Notes: generated by a model not told the origin, from the letters alone. DNA of 64,000 nt from Candidatus Aminicenantes bacterium UBA647 (GCA_002299555.1 DBOL01000029.1:20108-84107), one strand, 5' to 3'. Shown: positions 1-8,427, counted from the first letter of the stretch. Numbers and translations: made by a program.

Positions 1-986
1 TCAATCAGGTCAAACTTCACCTTTATGTTATTTTCTACTCCGCCATGAAATAATGCTTCGAAAAGACTTTTATATGAATCACTTAAACTCACATACTTTC
101 CCACTATACTAATCGTTACTTCGTTTTCAAGACTGTAAATCTTATCTACCCACTTTTTCCAGGAAGATGAATCATCCTTTTTCATCTTCAGGTCGAGCTT
201 TTTCAATAAAAGATCTCCCATCCCTTCTTCCTTAAAAACAAGAGGTATTTTATAAATTGTATCTACATCGTTTGCACTCACAACATCTTCATATTTTACA
301 TTTGTGAACAGAGCTATCTTTTCCTTAATTTCCTCAGGAAGAGGTATTTCTGCTCTGCATAGCAATATGTCTGGTTGAATACCGATCTCTCTTAAAGCCT
401 TAACGCTGTGCTGAGTCGGTTTGGTTTTTAATTCTCCTGCTGTTTTTATAAATGGAACAAGAGTCAAATGTATAAACAGGGAGTCATTATCTTCAGAGGA
501 AAGTCCGATCTGTCTTATCGCTTCAAGGAACGGAAGGCTTTCAATATCTCCCACAGTACCACCAATTTCAATTATTATTACATCATACTTTCCATCAAGA
601 GAAGTAATCGCGCTTTTTATCTCGTCAGTCACATGAGGGATTACCTGGACAGTTTTTCCGAGATAGTCTCCGCGCCTCTCTTTTTCAATAACGCTGTAGT
701 ATATCTTTCCTGCTGTCCAGTTGTTCTTCTGTGAAGTAATGGTTTTTGTAAATCTTTCATAGTGTCCAAGATCGAGATCTGTTTCAGCCCCATCATCAGT
801 AACAAATACCTCACCATGCTGAAGCGGGCTCATTGTTCCAGGATCAACATTTAAATAAGGATCAAGTTTAACAATTGTGATATGGTATCCATAGGATTCA
901 AGTATATTTCCAATAGATGCTGCTGCAACTCCTTTTCCCAACGACGAAAGCACTCCTCCGGTTACAAAAATATACTTAGTTTTCAA
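1..986 (-). CDS. pyrG: CTP synthase, N-terminal part (cut by window edge)
   Basis: Amidates UTP to CTP with glutamine and ATP, the last step of pyrimidine nucleotide synthesis in the cytosol. I translated the minus strand: about 328 residues are present, covering the synthetase domain and reaching its end. Visible motifs are the N-terminal P-loop ([10 protein letters not shown]), the UTP/ATP site [20 protein letters not shown] and the GHYERF stretch. The class I glutaminase domain lies beyond position 1. The start is a TTG at 986; the nearest ATG is out of frame, and an AAAGGA ribosome site precedes it. It follows kdsB by 3 bases, so it is probably the end of the rsmG-parAB operon. Identity is secure; only the start is open to doubt. 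Confidence 0.93.
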   Translation of the reverse strand, partial: MKTKYIFVTGGVLSSLGKGVAAASIGNILESYGYHITIVKLDPYLNVDPGTMSPLQHGEVFVTDDGAETDLDLGHYERFTKTITSQKNNWTAGKIYYSVIEKERRGDYLGKTVQVIPHVTDEIKSAITSLDGKYDVIIIEIGGTVGDIESLPFLEAIRQIGLSSEDNDSLFIHLTLVPFIKTAGELKTKPTQHSVKALREIGIQPDILLCRAEIPLPEEIKEKIALFTNVKYEDVVSANDVDTIYKIPLVFKEEGMGDLLLKKLDLKMKKDDSSSWKKWVDKIYSLENEVTISIVGKYVSLSDSYKSLFEALFHGGVENNIKVKFDLI

Positions 987-989
987 TTT

Positions 990-1712
990 TCATTCCTTTA
1001 AAATTTTTTCTATTTTATATATATCTTCAGGAACATCAACCCCGATTGATCTATAATCAGTTTTTATTACAAAAATATTTATCCCATTTTCAAGAAATCT
1101 TAATTGTTCAAGTCTTTCCATTTTTTCCATTTTTGACAGAGGAAGATTAAAAAATGATGAAAGGGCATCCCTTGTATATCCATATATTCCGATATGATGA
1201 TAAAAGCCGTCAAAGCCGGAAATCTGCTGGCTCGGTATTGGTGATCTTGAAAAATACAAAGCATTTCCATCTGAATCAAAAACACTTTTCACAACATTTA
1301 CAGAATTGAAATCCTCAATTGATTTGTTGAAATATGCTGCAGTCACAACAGGATCCCTGCCTTTCTCTAATCTGTCATATATTTCAGATATAAGTTCTTC
1401 AGAGATCAGAGGTTCATCTCCCTGAATATTTATGGCCGAATCAAAATTGTTTTCCTTTAGAACTTCCCATACCCTTTCTGTTCCGGAAGAACACCCGGGG
1501 GAGGTCATAACAACATTTCCATTAAAGCTTTGTACTTCTTCTACAATCAGATTGCTATCGGTAGCAACAATGATCTCGTCAAACTTTTCCACTTTGGCAA
1601 CCTGCCTGTACACCCGTTCGATCATTGAGATACCGGCAATTTGTGCCAGAGGCTTCCCCCTAAATCTTGATGATTCATATCTGGCTGGAATTATTGCCCC
1701 GATTTTCATCAA
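990..1712 (-). CDS. kdsB: 3-deoxy-manno-octulosonate cytidylyltransferase (CMP-KDO synthetase)
   Basis: Activates KDO as CMP-KDO for lipopolysaccharide inner-core synthesis; cytosolic. The 240-residue length is typical. The N-terminal nucleotide-binding motif IIPARYESSRFRGKPL and the internal NIQGDEPLI signature are both present. The start overlaps the bactofilin stop by 4 bases, implying translational coupling; the ATG is doubled (MMK), so the true start may be one codon later. It is strong evidence for an LPS-bearing outer membrane. CTP synthase, which makes its co-substrate, is encoded directly downstream. Confidence 0.93.
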   Translation of the reverse strand: MMKIGAIIPARYESSRFRGKPLAQIAGISMIERVYRQVAKVEKFDEIIVATDSNLIVEEVQSFNGNVVMTSPGCSSGTERVWEVLKENNFDSAINIQGDEPLISEELISEIYDRLEKGRDPVVTAAYFNKSIEDFNSVNVVKSVFDSDGNALYFSRSPIPSQQISGFDGFYHHIGIYGYTRDALSSFFNLPLSKMEKMERLEQLRFLENGINIFVIKTDYRSIGVDVPEDIYKIEKILKE

Positions 1713-2113
1713 AATTTCTGATCTTTATCTGTTTTTTCTTCCATTACTTTAGGCTTTGATTCAAGCACTTTCAGCTCCATTTGACAAGAACCCTGGAAGA
1801 AAGCACCATCCTCGACAATAAGCTTTGGAGTTATTATTTCTCCGGTAACCCTTCCCAGTGAATATATTTCCACCTTTTCGCTGGCTTTCAATGTTCCATT
1901 TACATTACCATTAACTGAAATATTTGCGACATCAATATCTGCCTCAACCATCCCGCCCTCACCTACAATAAGTGCATTTCCAGATAAAATTTTGCCCTTA
2001 AAAGTTCCATCTATTCTGAATGAATCAGTAAATTTAATATCACCTGTCATCTCTGTATCGCTATCAATAAAGCCATTAACTTTCCCAATTACTTCATTTT
2101 TTTGCATACTCAC
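1709..2113 (-). CDS. Bactofilin family cytoskeletal protein
   Basis: Bactofilins (DUF583) polymerise into nucleotide-independent filaments that position cell-wall or chromosome-segregation machinery. This 134-residue protein has the expected right-handed beta-helix pattern: repeated short turns rich in V/I, G and D/N (for example FKGKILSGNALIVGEGG and DIDVANISVNGNVNGTL) from about residue 20 to 110, flanked by a short N-terminus and a charged lysine/glutamate tail. It overlaps parB by 4 bases. A bactofilin beside parAB recalls Myxococcus, where bactofilins scaffold ParABS, so a role in origin positioning is a reasonable inference. Confidence 0.88.
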   Translation of the reverse strand: MSMQKNEVIGKVNGFIDSDTEMTGDIKFTDSFRIDGTFKGKILSGNALIVGEGGMVEADIDVANISVNGNVNGTLKASEKVEIYSLGRVTGEIITPKLIVEDGAFFQGSCQMELKVLESKPKVMEEKTDKDQKF

Positions 2114-2967
2114 TCCTTTGTTATAACATTATGAATTCTTTCATACTCATCAAGACTGCTAAAATAAACTACAATTTTCCCACTTCCATCCTTTTTATAA
2201 ATAAGATTTACTTTTGATGAAAATATTTTCGAGAGGCTTTCTTCTGCTTTTCTAAGATCCGGATCCTGTTCAACTTTAGCAATGCTTCCAGATTCAGAAA
2301 CAGGTTTTTCATTTGTTTTCTTTACAAGTTTCTCGGTCTCTCTTACAGACAATTTTCCTTTTAGTATTATTGACATTACATCAAGAATGGCATCATCATT
2401 TTCAAGGCCCAACAATGCTCTTGCATGGCCCTGGGATATTTCACCTGAAATTATGCTCTGTTTCACTGCTTCAGGAAGCTTTAACAACCTGAGATAATTT
2501 GTCACTGTTGTTCTTTTCATCCCGACTTTAACAGCAGCTTCTTCTTGATTTAGTTTGTTTTTTTCGATTATCAGATTTATCCCTTCGGCTATCTCTACAG
2601 CATTCAAATCTTCACGCTGTACATTTTCCACAAGCGCTGCAACCATCACCTCTTTTGGAGTTACATCTTTTATAATTGCAGGAATTTTCTCCCATTTAAG
2701 CTGTTGAGCTGACCGCCATCTCCGTTCACCTACAAGAAGAAAGTACTTGTTATGATCCCGATAAAGAACTATGGGCTGGATCATCCCGTTCTCTTTAAGT
2801 GATGCGGCCAGTTCAAGTATTTTTTCTTTTTTAAATTTCTTCCGGGGCTGATAAGGATTTGGATAAATATTATCTATATCAACTTCTATAAAATCTCCAC
2901 TTTCATTAAGGTTTGGCTTGTTTGCTATTATCGCTTCAATCCCTTTCCCTAAAACACGTCTCTTCAT
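2110..2967 (-). CDS. parB: ParB/Spo0J chromosome-partitioning protein
   Basis: CTP-dependent clamp that loads at parS and spreads along DNA to segregate origins. The 285 residues show the family order: an N-terminal LGKGIEAII ParA-contact motif, the CTP-binding domain (PNPYQPR near residue 40, GERRWRSAQ near 80, ENVQREDLN near 115), the helix-turn-helix (AAVKVGMKRTTVTNYLRLL) and a C-terminal dimerisation domain. The start codon overlaps the parA stop by one base. A perfect parS lies 0.8 kb away at the rsmG/parA junction. Length and motifs match chromosomal ParB. Confidence 0.95.
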   Translation of the reverse strand: MKRRVLGKGIEAIIANKPNLNESGDFIEVDIDNIYPNPYQPRKKFKKEKILELAASLKENGMIQPIVLYRDHNKYFLLVGERRWRSAQQLKWEKIPAIIKDVTPKEVMVAALVENVQREDLNAVEIAEGINLIIEKNKLNQEEAAVKVGMKRTTVTNYLRLLKLPEAVKQSIISGEISQGHARALLGLENDDAILDVMSIILKGKLSVRETEKLVKKTNEKPVSESGSIAKVEQDPDLRKAEESLSKIFSSKVNLIYKKDGSGKIVVYFSSLDEYERIHNVITKE

Positions 2968-3722
2968 TAGCCCAAAATCTCCTTAGCCAACGCCATATAA
3001 GCTTTGGAACCGGCTGATTTTATTTCATACAACTGAATAGGTTTCCCAAAACTCGGAGCTTCCGAGAGTCTCACATTTCTTGGGATTATAGATTTATAAA
3101 CCTTTGTTTTGAAAAAAGCTCTTATCTCTTCTTCTACCTGCTTTGAAAGATTTGTCCTCTCATCAAACATCGTGATAAGGATCCCCTCAATTTCGAGATC
3201 TTTATTAAAACCATCTTGAATACGTTCGATAGTATCATTCAGGTCGGAAAGACCTTCAAGTGCATAATACTCAGACTGAATAGGTATAAGAACCGAATCA
3301 CAGGCAGTCAAAGAATTGATCGTAAGAAGACCGAGTGATGGAGGTGAATCAATAATGATAAAGTCGAACTCATCTTTAATGTCTTCAAGTGATTTTTTCA
3401 GATACAAATGATTTTCATCAAGTTCTGAAACCTCCATTTCAAATCTTGCCAGATTTCTTGAAGAAGGAATTATCTTGAAAAATGGCAGCTCGGTGTCAAT
3501 TATTGAATCCCTCACAGAGCAATTATCAGAAAGAACATTATAAATATCTTTTTCAATGATAGTTCTGTCCAGGCCCATACCTGTAGTTGAGTTTGCCTGC
3601 GGATCAAGGTCAAGCAATAGAATGCGCTTTTCTGCAATAGCCAGAGAAGCACCCAGATTGATAGCGGTAGTTGTTTTTCCAACTCCACCTTTTTGATTTG
3701 CAATTGTTATTATTTTACCCAT
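2967..3722 (-). CDS. parA: ParA/Soj chromosome-partitioning ATPase
   Basis: Deviant Walker-A ATPase that binds DNA nonspecifically and works with ParB to move or position origins. The start MGKIITIANQKGGVGKTTT places the P-loop at the N-terminus as in Soj. The family motifs DLDPQANST and FIIIDSPPSLG follow. I chose the ATG at 3722 because AGAGGGG precedes it; an upstream in-frame ATG at 3749 (MFHVKH) reads through parS and has no ribosome site, though some annotations would use it. It overlaps parB by one base and follows rsmG directly. Confidence 0.95.
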   Translation of the reverse strand: MGKIITIANQKGGVGKTTTAINLGASLAIAEKRILLLDLDPQANSTTGMGLDRTIIEKDIYNVLSDNCSVRDSIIDTELPFFKIIPSSRNLARFEMEVSELDENHLYLKKSLEDIKDEFDFIIIDSPPSLGLLTINSLTACDSVLIPIQSEYYALEGLSDLNDTIERIQDGFNKDLEIEGILITMFDERTNLSKQVEEEIRAFFKTKVYKSIIPRNVRLSEAPSFGKPIQLYEIKSAGSKAYMALAKEILG

Positions 3723-3729
3723 TTCCCCT

Positions 3730-4308
3730 CTATGTTTCACGTGAAACATTTGTTATGTGTATTATTTTCAGGTTATCCCGAAAGGGTACATTATAGATAT
3801 TTTGCTTTAACTTTTCTATCCCTTCGGTCATTTTTTTTATTTTGGCTAGTGATGTTATAACTAAAAGTTCTTTTACGATCTTCTTCTTTACATAAGTTGT
3901 GAGCCTTGTGTTATCTGGAAATCCCCTTGCTATAACTGAAAACTTTCTCCTTTCTCTCCCCTTTAAGAACTCTTCTATACCAGATCTGACAACTTCTGCA
4001 TTTTTTAAATTCAATTTACTTATTGTAAAAGAGAGGAATTCGGACTTTTTTTTCCTGGGTTCTACAAGAAAAATCTTTTTATCCGGATTAAGTATTGCTA
4101 TCGGAATACCCAGGATGCCATTTCCGCTGCCTGCATCAATTATTGTGTTTTCTGAAATGTACCTTTCCATAAGAATAGTTTCTTCTATCAGCGTGTTGAG
4201 TTGTTCCTCTGTTATTCCCTTTGACATCACGTTGATATTTTTGCTGTATTCAGTAAGGGTTGAGATAAACAACCTTAATGTTTTGTCAGTAAGTTTGGAC
4301 TGATCCAA
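3730..4308 (-). CDS. rsmG: 16S rRNA (guanine-527-N7)-methyltransferase
   Basis: Methylates G527 of 16S rRNA using S-adenosylmethionine. The 192-residue protein has the Rossmann SAM motif IIDAGSGNGILGIPIAI near residues 60-75, then LVEPRKKKSEFL and the ARGF stretch typical of RsmG/GidB. Its start is a TTG with a good GGGAG ribosome site five bases before. The C-terminal codons contain parS. The gidB-parA-parB order near dnaA is a widespread origin-proximal arrangement. It is somewhat shorter than the E. coli enzyme but complete. Confidence 0.92.
   Translation of the reverse strand: MDQSKLTDKTLRLFISTLTEYSKNINVMSKGITEEQLNTLIEETILMERYISENTIIDAGSGNGILGIPIAILNPDKKIFLVEPRKKKSEFLSFTISKLNLKNAEVVRSGIEEFLKGRERRKFSVIARGFPDNTRLTTYVKKKIVKELLVITSLAKIKKMTEGIEKLKQNIYNVPFRDNLKIIHITNVSRET
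3733..3748. promoter_or_regulatory. parS centromere site
   Basis: The sequence TGTTTCACGTGAAACA is a perfect 16-base palindrome identical to the consensus parS bound by ParB. It lies across the last codons of rsmG (reading N-V-S-R-E-T) and the possible upstream start of parA (reading M-F-H-V-K-H). Only this copy was noticed; I did not scan exhaustively for degenerate ones. Confidence 0.95.
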
Positions 4309-4341
4309 ATGTTCTCCCTTATTCTATATAAAATACTTTGT

Positions 4342-4503
4342 TCAATTCTTGGTTTTAACAAAAATAAAGTATGAAACTGATAACATCCATACAAAACCAA
4401 CTATTGGCAGATATCTATCGAAATCTATTATAAGCAGAAATGGAGTAAATACAAGAACTACGATTATTATTACTACAACAATTTTTATTATTATCTTTTT
4501 CAT
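4342..4503 (-). CDS. Small two-helix membrane protein between rsmG and dnaA
   Basis: I found this 53-residue frame by translating the gap. It begins MKKIIIKIVVVIIIVV, has a first hydrophobic helix at about residues 4-26, a short polar turn with D-F-D-R, and a second helix at about 31-49, ending VKTKN. It ends 33 bases before rsmG and has an extended -10 box (TGATATAAT) just upstream. No clear ribosome site is visible. Function unknown; the frame is AT-rich, so part of the hydrophobicity could be compositional, but the two-helix layout with a basic start looks like a real small membrane protein. Confidence 0.5.
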   Translation of the reverse strand: MKKIIIKIVVVIIIVVLVFTPFLLIIDFDRYLPIVGFVWMLSVSYFIFVKTKN

Positions 4504-4520
4504 TCAAAAATCACAATAAA

Positions 4521-4529
4521 ATTATATCA
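4521..4529 (-). promoter_or_regulatory. Extended -10 promoter for the rsmG-parAB operon
   Basis: On the minus strand the sequence TGATATAAT gives a perfect -10 hexamer with the upstream TG of an extended -10 promoter. The -35 region is poor. It would start transcription just before the 53-residue ORF and then rsmG, and it diverges from the dnaA promoter about 30 bases away. Confidence 0.4.
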
Positions 4530-4558
4530 CTAATAATAATAAAAAAGCATTTTTTGTG

Positions 4559-4587
4559 TTGACACGGAATATCAATTTAATTAATAT
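4559..4587 (+). promoter_or_regulatory. dnaA promoter
   Basis: TTGACA, a 17-base spacer and TAATAT make a near-consensus sigma-70 promoter. Start of transcription would be about 4594, giving a leader of roughly 56 bases that contains two DnaA-box-like sequences, a layout consistent with autoregulation of dnaA. Confidence 0.65.
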
Positions 4588-4617
4588 TGAACAATGACTT
4601 CATACAAGTGTGAGATT

Positions 4618-4649
4618 TTTTCCACAATTGTTAAAAATGATGTGGAAAA
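4618..4649. promoter_or_regulatory. Inverted pair of DnaA-box-like sites
   Basis: TTTTCCACA (4618-4626) and its exact inverse TGTGGAAAA (4641-4649) lie 14 bases apart, the second touching the dnaA start codon. They match the DnaA-box consensus TTWTNCACA. They sit in the dnaA leader, so DnaA binding could repress transcription or translation, or form part of the origin. Confidence 0.55.
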
Positions 4650-5984
4650 ATGACAGATTTCAATGTAATCAAATCTCACATTAAAGATATCCTTGATATT
4701 CCCACATTCGAAAAATATATAGTTCCTCTCGAATATATAGGTGAGAACAAAGGAAGTGTTTTTCTTGGTTCGCCAGAGAAAAACAAGATGATATGGATCA
4801 AGAACAATATTCTCACTAAGATCAATTCCAGCCTTAAAGGAACTCTTAAAATTGTAATAAAAATTGTTCCCCTTTTTGATGAAACCGAAGAGCTGGTTGA
4901 GCAACCGGGATTTCAAGCAAAAAAAGCATTTCATTCCAATCTGCATAAAAAATTTACGTTTGACACTTTTACTCAAACAAATTCTAACCGTATGGCCCAC
5001 TCTTTTGCATATAACGTATCCGAGTTTCCCGGGAAATCCTATAACCCTTTATACATATATAGCGATGTTGGCCTTGGAAAAACACATTTGATCCAGGCAA
5101 TAGGAAATCGTTTAAAAAACATTAACAGAAATGCAAGTGTTGTATATACTACATCAAGCGAGTTCATGAATGAGTATGTTGAGTTTACAAGGCAAAAACA
5201 GGGCACACAGATCATAAAAAAGTATACTTCAATTGACGTTCTCCTTATTGATGATATTCAATTTATCACAAAGTGGGGGGGTACTCGTGAGCAGTTTTAC
5301 AATATTTTTAACAAGTTGATCCAGATGGAAAAACAGATAGTTATCTGTTCTGACAAACATCCTGACTATATTCCTGACCTTGAGGATAGAATTAAATCCA
5401 GATTTGAGATGGGTGGGATAGTAGATATTCTTCCCTACAGCCTTGAAGACAGGCTTGCAATTCTTAAAAACAAAATAGCTGAAAAAAAAATCACAAGCGG
5501 AACTAATTTTGAAATACCCGAGGATGTTCAATATTATCTTGCTTCTTCAATAAAGGAAAACATAAGAAAACTTGAAGGCGCGCTGAACAGGCTTATCGGT
5601 GTAGCTGACCTTACATTCTCCAACAAAAAAGGTGTAATCTTATCACTTGAATTTGCAAAAGATGCTTTAAAACCATATATAACTTCAAGGCAAAAAAAAG
5701 TTACAATTAAAAGTATTCAGGAGTTTATATCAAAAAAATATGAAATTAAAATATCTGAAATTATTTCAAAAAATAATTCAAAAAAAATAGTGCTTCCCCG
5801 ACAGATCGCAATGTATCTTTCGAAAATAATAACAAATAGTTCTTATGTTGAGATCGGCTCACGGTTTGGTGGTAAGGATCACTCGACTGTGATCTATTCG
5901 ATCAGAAAGGTGAAAAACATGTTAGCAAAAGATCAGGAAATGTTAAAAAAGGTTAATTCTTATATTAAATTTTTTGAAAATTAG
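4650..5984 (+). CDS. dnaA: Chromosomal replication initiator protein DnaA
   Basis: AAA+ ATPase that binds DnaA boxes and melts oriC. The 444 residues carry domain I (1-80), a short linker, the AAA+ domain from about residue 103 (FTFDTFTQTNSNRMAH), Walker B VLLIDDIQFI, and the domain IV box-binding helix (RQIAMYLSKI and FGGKDHSTVIYS). An oddity: the P-loop reads SDVGLGKT at 138-145, with serine where nearly all DnaA have glycine as the first P-loop residue; the catalytic GKT is intact. The signature GGRDH is GGKDH. It heads the rightward dnaA-dnaN-recF block. Confidence 0.97.
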   Translation: MTDFNVIKSHIKDILDIPTFEKYIVPLEYIGENKGSVFLGSPEKNKMIWIKNNILTKINSSLKGTLKIVIKIVPLFDETEELVEQPGFQAKKAFHSNLHKKFTFDTFTQTNSNRMAHSFAYNVSEFPGKSYNPLYIYSDVGLGKTHLIQAIGNRLKNINRNASVVYTTSSEFMNEYVEFTRQKQGTQIIKKYTSIDVLLIDDIQFITKWGGTREQFYNIFNKLIQMEKQIVICSDKHPDYIPDLEDRIKSRFEMGGIVDILPYSLEDRLAILKNKIAEKKITSGTNFEIPEDVQYYLASSIKENIRKLEGALNRLIGVADLTFSNKKGVILSLEFAKDALKPYITSRQKKVTIKSIQEFISKKYEIKISEIISKNNSKKIVLPRQIAMYLSKIITNSSYVEIGSRFGGKDHSTVIYSIRKVKNMLAKDQEMLKKVNSYIKFFEN

Positions 5985-6142
5985 AATTATTCACAAACTA
6001 TAATTTTTTTCTACATTATTTTGAACATCAGTTTTCTTTACTATTATTATTGTTTTTAGGTTTTTTAACTTTTCAACATGCATATTTATCTTTATAATCT
6101 CATTATGTTATTATATATATAAATATAAAGAGGCAGGTAAAA
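5985..6142. other. dnaA-dnaN spacer, candidate oriC/unwinding region
   Basis: This 158-base gap is extremely AT-rich. It holds a perfect DnaA box TTATTCACA at 5987-5995, a one-mismatch box TTTTCTACA near 6007, and runs such as TATATATATAAATATAAAG that could serve as the unwinding element. Together with the boxes before dnaA and the divergence of gene direction here, it is the best origin candidate. The number of boxes is lower than in well-studied origins, so the call is tentative. Confidence 0.45.
6070..6098 (+). promoter_or_regulatory. dnaN promoter
   Basis: TTTTCA, 17 bases and a perfect TATAAT. The -35 is weak (4 of 6). A start near 6105 would give a 38-base leader carrying the AGGCAGG ribosome site. 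Confidence 0.4.
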
Positions 6143-7249
6143 ATGAGAATTTTTGTGGAAAAAAATTTTTTTTCTAATGAACTAAAATTATTTCAGGGAG
6201 TATTTGAAAAAAAAACTCTTATCGATATACTCCAGAACATAAAGATAACAGCATATGAGAACGGAGATCTAGAACTTGTAGCAACAGATCTTGAGATCGG
6301 ATTATCTTCAAAGATCCAGGTAAAAGTTGAGGAGCCCGGGACATTTACGGTCAACGGCAGGGATTTCTATGATCTTATTTCTAAAATGCCCGAAGGTAAT
6401 ATTGAAATATCAGAAAATAACGATCTGAACATAAGTATTTCAAACGAGAAAAAAACAAGTAAATATAAGCTTATGGGACTTCAATCCGCAGATTACCCAA
6501 AATTACCGGAAGCCGATTTTTCTGATCCGATAAGCCTTGATATAAAACAATTGGGATTCCTGATAAACAAAAGTTATTTCATAATTTCACCTGAGATGAA
6601 ATTTAATCTGGGAGGCGCACTTCTCACGATTTCAGATGACATGATAGAAATGGCTTCAACTGACGGACACAGACTTTCCTACTCATACTATGATTACAAA
6701 GATGAAAAGGGTGATAGTGTCAATTTTATAATTTCAAGGAAATCTCTTCTTGAGCTGTTGAAGATAGGAGACAATGGAGATTTAGATTTTTCATACGATA
6801 AGAACAATTTGTTTTTCAGATATCAAAACAGGATCCTTTCTTCACGTATCATTGATCAGAAATTCCCGAATTACAAAACTGTAATTCCCGAGAGCACAAA
6901 AAACAAAGCTGTTATTGAAAGCAATGAACTTAACACCACATTGAAAAGGATCTTAATATTTAAAAGTAGAAACAATGGAGTTGTTTTTAAGTTTGAGAAA
7001 GGAAAACTTATATTGGAGCGGACAACACCTGAAAAAGGTGAAGCATATGATGAGATAGATATTGATTATGACGGAGAGCCGATTAGTGTTGCTTTTAACG
7101 GCAGTTTTATTATTGATTTTTTAGCACATGTGAACACGGAAAAGATTACAATAAAAATGAATGACACAGAGAGTTCTTTTGTATTTGAACCTTCCATACC
7201 TTCAAAGGAAGGAAAATTTATTTATGTAGTAATGCCTCTCAACATTTAG
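6143..7249 (+). CDS. dnaN: DNA polymerase III beta subunit (sliding clamp)
   Basis: Ring-shaped processivity clamp for the replicative polymerase. The 368-residue protein has the three repeated clamp domains: residues about 1-120 (LELVATDLEIGLSSKIQ), 125-245 (MIEMASTDGHRLSYS) and 250-368, ending in the hydrophobic-pocket motif YVVMPLNI, the counterpart of the family's YxxMP[ML]R-like tail. An AGGCAGG ribosome site precedes the ATG. It lies between dnaA and recF, the standard order. Nothing abnormal was seen apart from a slightly longer N-terminus. Confidence 0.96.
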   Translation: MRIFVEKNFFSNELKLFQGVFEKKTLIDILQNIKITAYENGDLELVATDLEIGLSSKIQVKVEEPGTFTVNGRDFYDLISKMPEGNIEISENNDLNISISNEKKTSKYKLMGLQSADYPKLPEADFSDPISLDIKQLGFLINKSYFIISPEMKFNLGGALLTISDDMIEMASTDGHRLSYSYYDYKDEKGDSVNFIISRKSLLELLKIGDNGDLDFSYDKNNLFFRYQNRILSSRIIDQKFPNYKTVIPESTKNKAVIESNELNTTLKRILIFKSRNNGVVFKFEKGKLILERTTPEKGEAYDEIDIDYDGEPISVAFNGSFIIDFLAHVNTEKITIKMNDTESSFVFEPSIPSKEGKFIYVVMPLNI

Positions 7250-7251
7250 AT

Positions 7252-8286
7252 TTGTTTATTGAAAATATTGAGATATCCGGTTTTCGGAATCTTTATAAAA
7301 AAAAAGTTTTCACTTTTACAAATAGCAAAAACATAATTTATGGACCTAACGGTTCAGGAAAAACCACTGTTCTTGAAGCGATCTACCTTCTGGGTTTCGG
7401 ACGTTCTTTTTTAAATGTAAAGAAAGAGGAGCTTCTTAATAATAGTTCAGATGAATTTTTTATTAACTCATCTATAATCAGATCTGAATTAGAATTTAAT
7501 ATCAGCGCCGCTTTGACTAAAAATTTCTCGCTATTTCTTGATGGAGAAAAAACAGGAATCTCCGGGATTGGAAGAAATTTTTTTCCACTTTTTTTTTCGT
7601 CCAGCGATTATGTATCGCTCATATCAAGCAGGTCAAGCCTTAGAAAATTATTTGATAAGTTCATATTTGGAATAGAAAATATCTACTCTGGCGAATTGAT
7701 TGAATATAAAAAAGTGATCCGTAACAAAACATATCTTTTAAAGCACAATCCTGATCGAGTTCAATTGGAAGGATGGAACAAACTGCTTGCAGATTATGTT
7801 TTAAAAATTACAAGAATGAGATTTGATTTTATTAGAAAAATAAATAACTACATTCAGAACAAATATTGTAGTGGGATAGAGATAAAATATACACCTTCCT
7901 CATCCGGTTTTTACGATAGTGAAGAATTTAAACTTGAGAAGGTTTTGTCTGTTCTGGCCGGAATTCTTGAAAAAGAGATTTTGTATAAGAATTTAGCCAT
8001 AGGGGTTCATCTTGATAAATATGAGATATTTCTTGATAAACGGCCTTTGAGGTTATATTCGTCCGGAGAGAAAAAACTAAATCTTCTTTATATTTATCTC
8101 GCATATATTGATATGTTCCTGTCAAAAAGGGAAGAGTACCCCGTCTTCCTTATAGATGATTATGATATAGCTATGGATAAGGCGAATACAGAAATTTTGA
8201 TGTCAAAATATCCGGCAATGCAGATTATTGCAACTTCAGTGAGAAACAACAAAAATTTTGATTCGATTATAAAATTAATATCTTAA
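7252..8286 (+). CDS. recF: DNA replication and repair protein RecF
   Basis: ABC-type ATPase that loads RecA onto gapped DNA with RecO and RecR. The 344 residues start IENIEISGFRNL with the P-loop YGPNGSGKTTVLEAIYLLG near residue 30. The ABC signature is SSGEKKLNLLYIYLA. The Walker B region reads VFLIDDYDIAMD, where most RecF have LLLDDVFSELD, so the conserved S-E before the D-loop aspartate is absent. The start is TTG two bases after the dnaN stop with no ribosome site, implying translational coupling. Divergent but recognisable. Confidence 0.9.
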   Translation: MFIENIEISGFRNLYKKKVFTFTNSKNIIYGPNGSGKTTVLEAIYLLGFGRSFLNVKKEELLNNSSDEFFINSSIIRSELEFNISAALTKNFSLFLDGEKTGISGIGRNFFPLFFSSSDYVSLISSRSSLRKLFDKFIFGIENIYSGELIEYKKVIRNKTYLLKHNPDRVQLEGWNKLLADYVLKITRMRFDFIRKINNYIQNKYCSGIEIKYTPSSSGFYDSEEFKLEKVLSVLAGILEKEILYKNLAIGVHLDKYEIFLDKRPLRLYSSGEKKLNLLYIYLAYIDMFLSKREEYPVFLIDDYDIAMDKANTEILMSKYPAMQIIATSVRNNKNFDSIIKLIS

Positions 8287-8329
8287 CAAAATATGGTTGT
8301 CCGGGCACATTCATATAGGCTCCTCTACC

Positions 8330-8358
8330 TTTACAGATATAAGTATTTGAGTTATAAT
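8330..8358 (+). promoter_or_regulatory. gyrB promoter
   Basis: TTTACA, a 17-base spacer and TATAAT in the 141-base recF-gyrB gap. This would start gyrBA transcription near 8365, separate from dnaA-recF. Gyrase promoters are often supercoiling-sensitive; no specific element for that was seen. Confidence 0.55.
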
Positions 8359-8427
8359 TACTTTAATTGAAAGTATATCGGATTTACCATATTTATACAG
8401 AGTTGAAACCTTTTACAGGAGAGTAAA

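Noticed and set aside
3722..3749. parA starting at the upstream ATG (MFHVKH)
   Set aside because: No ribosome site before it, while AGAGGGG precedes the ATG at 3722 that gives the standard Soj N-terminus.
5229..5531. Open frame on the minus strand inside dnaA and similar antisense frames elsewhere
   Set aside because: They are shadows of strongly conserved genes and show no recognisable protein features.
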